Source of the DNA: Bacillus mojavensis RO-H-1 = KCTC 3706
GTDB taxonomy: Bacteria; Bacillota; Bacilli; Bacillales; Bacillaceae
DNA: 64,000 nt
Assembly (NCBI RefSeq): GCF_000245335.1
Contig: NZ_JH600286.1
Coordinates: 186,001 to 250,000 of the forward strand
Reading direction: 5' to 3'
Under the pieces are notes generated by a model. It was given only the letters and a program-made list of their open reading frames with translations, was not told the origin of the DNA and ran no database searches. The translations under genes were made by a program, and so were the position numbers. This document shows positions 59,314 through 64,000 of this stretch, one piece after another (positions within the stretch are counted from its first letter, which is position 1; each line of letters begins with the position of its first letter).

Positions 59314-59829
59314 TTATTCTCCTCCGCCTAACAGGAACGTTTCATACACCGTCCATGAACCGTTTTCCAATTGATACAAGAGATGAAAACGGTCAACGAT
59401 TTCTTCATGAGATACTTCCTGCATTTTTAACTGCCCTAATACATCAGAATGCTCATCGTCGGAAAGGTTTTGGCCGACCGTCACATGCGGAACAAAATTG
59501 TATTCCTGATTACCGGCTAATACACCGGTGTAAAGTTTTTCATTCAGTGTTTTTAATTCTTCCGTCGGCTCTGCTTTAATGTAAATGACATTATTGACAG
59601 GCGCAAAAGAACTGTATTTGGTCATTTTGAGAACAATCGGATGAGATTCTTTAGCGATTTCTCTCAATTGTGATACCAATTCACCGGCTTCCTCTTCTGT
59701 AAATTCAAATGAAGATCTCAGCGTCAAATGAGGCGGGATCAGGGAATAGCTCGGATCATAGCGCTTTCTGTAAGAGTTCGCGAGATCTTGCAGTTTTTTT
59801 GATGGAAATAAAACGATTCCGTATTTCAT
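59314..59829 (-). CDS. yjcG: YjcG, 2H phosphoesterase (2'-5' RNA ligase-like)
   Basis: A 171-residue protein with the two HxTx motifs of the 2H phosphoesterase superfamily, HLTL near residue 34 and HVTV near residue 115. Members hydrolyse or join 2'-3'/2'-5' nucleotide ends. AGGAGGGACA lies upstream of the ATG. It sits between yjcH and yjcF. Confidence 0.9.
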   Translation of the reverse strand: MKYGIVLFPSKKLQDLANSYRKRYDPSYSLIPPHLTLRSSFEFTEEEAGELVSQLREIAKESHPIVLKMTKYSSFAPVNNVIYIKAEPTEELKTLNEKLYTGVLAGNQEYNFVPHVTVGQNLSDDEHSDVLGQLKMQEVSHEEIVDRFHLLYQLENGSWTVYETFLLGGGE

Positions 59830-59857
59830 AGTATGTCCCTCCTGAAAATAAAGTATG

Positions 59858-60580
59858 TTAGAGCATTTTTTTCAGCGCCGGCGTAATGAGCGGCTGCCAG
59901 TATGTCCACTTGTGGTCTCCATCAAATGGCTCAAAATAATAATCAGAAAGCTTCTCCTCCAAGAGCATTTTCAGCTCCTGATTCGGTTCTGTGAAGTCCA
60001 AAATATTGCCGTCTGTCGTATGGACATCTGTTTCTTTTGTTCCGATTTGGTGGTAAAGAGAGAGGTGTTTGATGTCGTCTGACTGTCTCACGGCATCTAA
60101 TACATGTTGATCAACATAGGGAGACTGCATGATGATGTTCCCAAACATATTTGGATAATCAAGCGCTGTCATAAGAGAAACGGTCGCTCCGAGAGAATCA
60201 CCGATCAGTGTCCGCCCGTAGCCGACTTGGTACGTCGGAAATTCATGATCCGCAAAAGGAACTAGCTCGTGGGCAATAAATCGTTTATATGCCGAAAACT
60301 TAGAACCTTCCGGATGATAGGTTTTTCTGCGTTCTTTTACATCCTTGTAAGGAACACCGATAATAATGCTTCGGTCTATTTCTCTTTTAGACAGCAATTC
60401 CTCCACTTGTCTGCCGATTCTCCCCAGCCTGAAATAATCGTGGCCGTCCTGCGCGATAATAAGATGATATTTATAAAGAGGGGAGTAGTTTGACGGCAGA
60501 TAAACGAGTACTGTCATTTCCTCGTTAAGCTCTTTTGAATAGAGCTTCTTTTCTTGAACTGTGCCGTTTTTCGGTGCCAT
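59858..60580 (-). CDS. yjcH: YjcH, esterase D-like alpha/beta hydrolase
   Basis: A 240-residue soluble hydrolase with the nucleophile motif GDSLGA (Ser near residue 128) and a His near the C terminus ([10 protein letters not shown]), typical of the esterase/Fes-like family. The substrate is unknown. GGAGGAATG-type site upstream. Divergent from the SAM riboswitch. Confidence 0.87.
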   Translation of the reverse strand: MAPKNGTVQEKKLYSKELNEEMTVLVYLPSNYSPLYKYHLIIAQDGHDYFRLGRIGRQVEELLSKREIDRSIIIGVPYKDVKERRKTYHPEGSKFSAYKRFIAHELVPFADHEFPTYQVGYGRTLIGDSLGATVSLMTALDYPNMFGNIIMQSPYVDQHVLDAVRQSDDIKHLSLYHQIGTKETDVHTTDGNILDFTEPNQELKMLLEEKLSDYYFEPFDGDHKWTYWQPLITPALKKML

Positions 60581-60746
60581 AATACATTCCTCCAGGACAT
60601 CACTAGACTTTCTTGCATTTGAAATTATTGTACCATGAATTATTAGAAATTTCTCTCTTTAAACCGTTCGGAACTCGAAGAAAAAAGTATTGAAATAAAC
60701 TGCAAATTGCGCTAATATAAAACAATCAGAAAATTGAAACCGATAT

Positions 60747-60909
60747 TTCTTATCGTGAGAGGTGGAGGGACTGGCCCTTAGAAACCTCAGCAACCGGCTT
60801 GCTTTGCATATGCAAAGCGCCAAGGTGCTAAATCCAGCAAGCGTTTTTTATGCTTGGAAGATAAGAAGAAGCGTTAAACCCCTTCTTCTTATGAAGAAGG
60901 GGTTTTTAT
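60747..60909 (+). ncRNA. SAM riboswitch (S-box) with terminator, upstream of metI-metC
   Basis: P1 pairs TTCTTATC (60747-60754) with GATAAGAA (60860-60867). Conserved core: GAGAGGTGGAGGGACTGGCCC, GAAACCTCAGCAACCGG and GGTGCTAAATCC. The terminator AACCCCTTCTTC / GAAGAAGGGGTT (60877-60905, T5) can compete with P1, since ATAAGAAGAAG pairs with CTTCTTCTTAT. SAM binding should terminate transcription. The ATG-containing stretch that follows starts metI. Confidence 0.96.
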
Positions 60910-60934
60910 TATGAAAAGGGAAGGTGTCAGCTAT

Positions 60935-62056
60935 ATGTCACAGCACGTTGAAACGAAATTAGCCCAAATCGGAAACCGAAGCGATGAAGTAACAGGAACA
61001 GTGAGTCCCCCTATTTATTTATCAACAGCATACCGCCACAGAGGGATCGGTGAATCAACCGGATTTGATTATGTTCGGACAAAAAACCCGACACGCCAGC
61101 TTGTTGAGGACGCGATTGCCAGTTTAGAAAATGGAGCGAGAGGGCTTGCTTTCAGTTCGGGAATGGCAGCAATTCAAACGATTATGGCGCTGTTTAAAAG
61201 CGGGGATGAACTGATCGTTTCATCGGACTTGTATGGCGGCACGTACCGTCTGTTTGAAAATGAATGGAAAAAATACGGCTTGACCTTTTATTATGATGAT
61301 TTCAGCGATGAGGACTGTTTGCGCTCCAAGATTACACCGAATACAAAAGCAGTGTTTGTGGAAACACCGACAAATCCGCTGATGCAGGAGGCGGACATTG
61401 AAAAAATCGCTCGGATTTCAAAAGAGCACGATCTTTTGGTGATTGTTGACAACACATTTTATACACCGGTTTTGCAGCGTCCGCTTGAGCTTGGAGCCGA
61501 CATTGTCATTCACAGCGCAACCAAATATTTAGGCGGGCATAACGATCTGCTTGCGGGGCTTGTTGTTGTCAAGGATGAACAGCTTGGAGAAGAAATGTTT
61601 CAGCATCAAAACGCCATCGGCGCCGTCCTGCCTCCGTTTGACTCATGGCTTTTGATGAGAGGAATGAAGACGCTCAGTCTCAGAATGCGCCAGCATCAGG
61701 CGAACGCACAGGAGCTAGCGGCCTTTTTAGAGAAGCAAGAAGAAATCAAGGATGTGCTTTACCCGGGAAAAGGAGGCATGCTGTCCTTCCGTCTGCAAAA
61801 AGAAGAATGGGTGAATCCATTTTTAAAAGCACTGAAAACGATTTGCTTTGCAGAAAGCCTCGGCGGGGTGGAGAGCTTTATTACATATCCTGCCACACAG
61901 ACACACATGGACATTCCTGAAGAGATCCGCATCGCAAACGGCGTCTGCAACCGTTTGCTGCGCTTCTCGGTCGGAATTGAGCATGCGGAAGATTTAAAAG
62001 AGGATCTAAAACAGGCGTTATGTCAGGTCAAAGAGGGAGCTGTTTCATATGAGTAA
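60935..62056 (+). CDS. metI: MetI, cystathionine gamma-synthase / O-acetylhomoserine thiolyase
   Basis: PLP enzyme joining cysteine with acyl-homoserine to make cystathionine. The 373-residue protein starts at 60935 (MSQHVETKLAQIGNRSDEVTG) after GGGAAGG; the frame to 60911 lies in the riboswitch terminator region. The PLP Lys is in HSATKYLGGH near residue 196. SAM-riboswitch controlled. It overlaps metC by 8 bases. Confidence 0.95.
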   Translation: MSQHVETKLAQIGNRSDEVTGTVSPPIYLSTAYRHRGIGESTGFDYVRTKNPTRQLVEDAIASLENGARGLAFSSGMAAIQTIMALFKSGDELIVSSDLYGGTYRLFENEWKKYGLTFYYDDFSDEDCLRSKITPNTKAVFVETPTNPLMQEADIEKIARISKEHDLLVIVDNTFYTPVLQRPLELGADIVIHSATKYLGGHNDLLAGLVVVKDEQLGEEMFQHQNAIGAVLPPFDSWLLMRGMKTLSLRMRQHQANAQELAAFLEKQEEIKDVLYPGKGGMLSFRLQKEEWVNPFLKALKTICFAESLGGVESFITYPATQTHMDIPEEIRIANGVCNRLLRFSVGIEHAEDLKEDLKQALCQVKEGAVSYE

Positions 62057-63221
62057 TCATAATTGGACGCTGGAAACCCAGCTCGTTCACAATCCATTTA
62101 AAACAGACGGCGCAACCGGGGCGGTCAGTGTACCGATCCAGCACGCCTCGACCTTCCACCAATCTTCATTTGAAGCGTTTGGCGCATATGATTACAGCCG
62201 CTCAGGCACGCCGACAAGAACAGCGCTCGAAGAAACAATTGCCGCACTGGAAGGCGGAACGAGAGGATTTGCTTTCAGTTCAGGCATGGCTGCGATCTCA
62301 ACAGCATTTTTACTTCTCTCACAGGGCGATCACGTTCTTGTGACAGAAGATGTATACGGCGGAACCTTCCGCATGGTGACAGAGGTTTTGACCCGTTTTG
62401 GCATTGAGCACACGTTTGTTGATATGACAGATATCAACGAAGTGGCGCGGAGTATCCAGCCAAACACAAAGGTCATTTACATGGAGACACCGTCAAATCC
62501 GACACTTGGGATTACTGATATTAAAGCGGTTGTCCAGCTTGCAAAAGAAAACGGCTGTCTGACCTTTCTGGATAATACATTCATGACACCGGCACTGCAG
62601 CGTCCGCTTGATCTCGGCGTGGATATTGTGCTTCATAGTGCAACAAAATTCCTGAGCGGACACAGCGATGTGCTGTCAGGCCTCGCTGCTGTCAAGGATG
62701 AAGAGCTTGGGAAGCAACTGTATAAGCTCCAAAACTCGTTCGGCGCCGTCCTTGGTGTGCAAGATTGCTGGCTCGTGCTGCGCGGCTTAAAAACATTACA
62801 GGTCCGTTTAGAAAAAGCGAGCCAAACAGCGCAGCGGCTTGCGGAATTTTTCCAGAAGCATCCGGCGGTGAAACGCGTGTATTACCCGGGGCTGTCTGAT
62901 CATCCGGGCGCTGAAACTCATAAAGGCCAGTCGTCGGGAGCGGGTGCTGTGCTTTCCTTTGAGCTAGAAAGCAAGGAAGCTGTTCGGAAATTAGTAGAGA
63001 ACGTGTCGCTGCCGGTCTTTGCTGTGAGCCTTGGCGCCGTGGAATCGATTTTGTCCTATCCGGCAACGATGTCTCATGCGGCAATGCCTAAGGAAGAACG
63101 CGAAAAACGAGGCATTACTGACGGCTTGCTCCGTCTCAGTGTGGGGGTTGAACATGCAGATGATTTAGAGCGCGATTTTGAACAAGCGCTGAAAGAAATC
63201 GCGCCAGTGGCGGTCCGTTAA
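62049..63221 (+). CDS. metC: MetC, cystathionine beta-lyase
   Basis: PLP enzyme that splits cystathionine to homocysteine; a 390-residue Cys/Met metabolism family member with the PLP Lys in HSATKFLSGH near residue 201. It is translationally coupled to metI. The similarity of MetI and MetC reflects old duplication. It ends in a terminator shared with yjcK. Confidence 0.95.
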   Translation: MSNHNWTLETQLVHNPFKTDGATGAVSVPIQHASTFHQSSFEAFGAYDYSRSGTPTRTALEETIAALEGGTRGFAFSSGMAAISTAFLLLSQGDHVLVTEDVYGGTFRMVTEVLTRFGIEHTFVDMTDINEVARSIQPNTKVIYMETPSNPTLGITDIKAVVQLAKENGCLTFLDNTFMTPALQRPLDLGVDIVLHSATKFLSGHSDVLSGLAAVKDEELGKQLYKLQNSFGAVLGVQDCWLVLRGLKTLQVRLEKASQTAQRLAEFFQKHPAVKRVYYPGLSDHPGAETHKGQSSGAGAVLSFELESKEAVRKLVENVSLPVFAVSLGAVESILSYPATMSHAAMPKEEREKRGITDGLLRLSVGVEHADDLERDFEQALKEIAPVAVR

Positions 63222-63257
63222 AAAAGAAGCCGGCGATAGCCCGGCTTCTTTTTATTT
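63220..63257. terminator. Terminator of metI-metC, convergent with yjcK
   Basis: GAAGCCGG / CCGGCTTC hairpin with flanking A6 and T5 runs. Confidence 0.88.
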
Positions 63258-63797
63258 TTCATCATCAGGATTGAGAATCGCCAGTACTTGATGATCCTCC
63301 CATTTTCCGTTGATTCTCACGTTTTTTCGGGCAATGCCCTCTTTATGAAATCCCGCTTTTTCTAATACGCGCATGGACCCCAGATTGCGAGGCATGACAC
63401 CGGCTTCAATGCGATGAAGTTTTAACTCGTGGAACGCATAATCAACAACCAATCTGACCGCCTCAGTCATCAGGCCCTTTCCGTTATGTGCTTTGTCTAA
63501 AAAGTATCCAATAAACGCGCATTGCAGCGCTCCGCGGATCATTTGAAAAAGGGAAACCGTCCCGATTAATGTATGGTCTGTGTTTGTGAAGATGCCGAAG
63601 TGATACTCTTGGTCATTCTCCAGCCTTTGCTGATATTGTTCGATCCTTTTTCTCTGTCCTTCAATCGTATAGTAATCGTCTGCGCGAATCATGGAGAACT
63701 GTTCAAAAAATTCCCGGTTTTCGCTTTGCAGCCGAAGATTCTCTTCAGCATCTTCTGTTTCTAAAGGTCTTATATAAATAGTATGTCCTTTTAACAT
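63252..63797 (-). CDS. yjcK: YjcK, ribosomal protein-type N-acetyltransferase
   Basis: A 181-residue RimJ-like GNAT protein: LDKAHNGKGLMTEAVRLVVDY is the acetyl-CoA loop and VLEKAGFHKEGIARKNVRI the typical C-terminal motif. The start at 63797 (MLKGHTIYIRPLETED) follows GGAGAG; the longer frame is less likely. Likely acetylates an N-terminal amine of a ribosomal protein; the target is not known. Confidence 0.9.
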   Translation of the reverse strand: MLKGHTIYIRPLETEDAEENLRLQSENREFFEQFSMIRADDYYTIEGQRKRIEQYQQRLENDQEYHFGIFTNTDHTLIGTVSLFQMIRGALQCAFIGYFLDKAHNGKGLMTEAVRLVVDYAFHELKLHRIEAGVMPRNLGSMRVLEKAGFHKEGIARKNVRINGKWEDHQVLAILNPDDEK

Positions 63798-63867
63798 ACA
63801 GCAATCTCTCCGTTCTCTCGTCAGCAATTTCTTTTACATAATATTCTAAGAAGAGTGTGGGAATCCT

Positions 63868-64000
63868 TTACAAAAAGGAAGAAAACCAATTTCCCATAAA
63901 GGTGCCAACATAATTGCCGATCAAGTAGCCGAGTGTGCCGACCAGCATAATTGGCGCAACAAGCTCCCGCCACCCTTTGGCAATCGCCATCGCAGCAGCT
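63868..64000 (-). CDS. yjcL: YjcL, membrane protein, C-terminal end only
   Basis: The frame enters from the right edge and ends at the TAA complementing 63868-63870. Its 43 residues (AAAMAIAKGWRELVAPIMLV to MGNWFSSFL) form one hydrophobic helix with basic start, matching the end of the DUF819 membrane protein YjcL. Function unknown; the rest is outside the window. Confidence 0.75.
   Translation of the reverse strand, partial: AAAMAIAKGWRELVAPIMLVGTLGYLIGNYVGTFMGNWFSSFL

Overview
This window is a chromosomal segment of a low-GC Gram-positive endospore former of the Bacillus subtilis group. Gene order follows the B. subtilis 168 stretch from argB to yjcL almost gene for gene, and the proteins read as close orthologs with scattered substitutions, so it is probably a relative rather than strain 168 itself. 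I see no prophage, insertion sequence, CRISPR array, tRNA or rRNA. The named assignments come from recalled families and gene order; no search was run.

Layout. 1-6860: end of the arginine operon (argB partial, argD, carA, carB, argF). 6900-10500: small conserved genes plus the competence pair med-comZ. 10550-12900: fabHA-fabF behind a FapR operator; the second FapR site lies at fabI (50.1 kb). 12930-27930: yjaZ, then two oligopeptide permeases, app (DFABC) and opp (ABCDF), with ScoC-like boxes at both promoters; between them yjbA and trpS with a T-box leader. 28.0-37.4 kb: a regulatory neighbourhood with spxA, its ClpXP adaptor spxH, the ClpCP adaptor mecA, coiA, pepF, and the small RNA RoxS with a Rex-type operator. 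37.6-44.6 kb: cell-wall, nucleotide-signalling and NAD kinase genes, prpE and an antiporter. 44.67-50.08 kb: TPP riboswitch and thiamine operon tenA-tenI-thiO-thiS-thiG-thiF-thiD. 50.1-56.1 kb: fabI, then spore coat/crust genes (cotO, cotZYXWV) and small sporulation genes. 56.1-64 kb: yjcD helicase, yjcF-yjcH, SAM riboswitch with metI-metC, yjcK and the end of yjcL.

How the genes work together. carAB and argF supply carbamoyl phosphate and citrulline for arginine. FapR links chain initiation/elongation (FabH, FabF) with the last reduction step (FabI). App and Opp import peptides that feed nutrition, competence and sporulation signalling. Spx, SpxH and MecA belong to the Clp proteolysis network controlling the disulfide stress response and ComK. 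Three RNA-sensing leaders (tRNA-Trp, TPP, SAM) control trpS, thiamine and methionine synthesis.

Main oddities. Four otherwise conserved genes have broken frames: appF, yjbM, thiO and cotV. Three breaks are single-base length changes in A runs, and thiO has about five small indels within about 110 bp. Restoring them gives the lengths I recall for the strain 168 proteins, so they look more like sequencing errors than biological loss. Other points of interest are the RoxS/Rex locus, a yjbB start with no standard start codon, a second well-placed start in pepF, loss of the C-terminal cysteine motif in OppD but not AppD, and a 48-bp tandem repeat in cotO. I found no clearly new multi-gene system.
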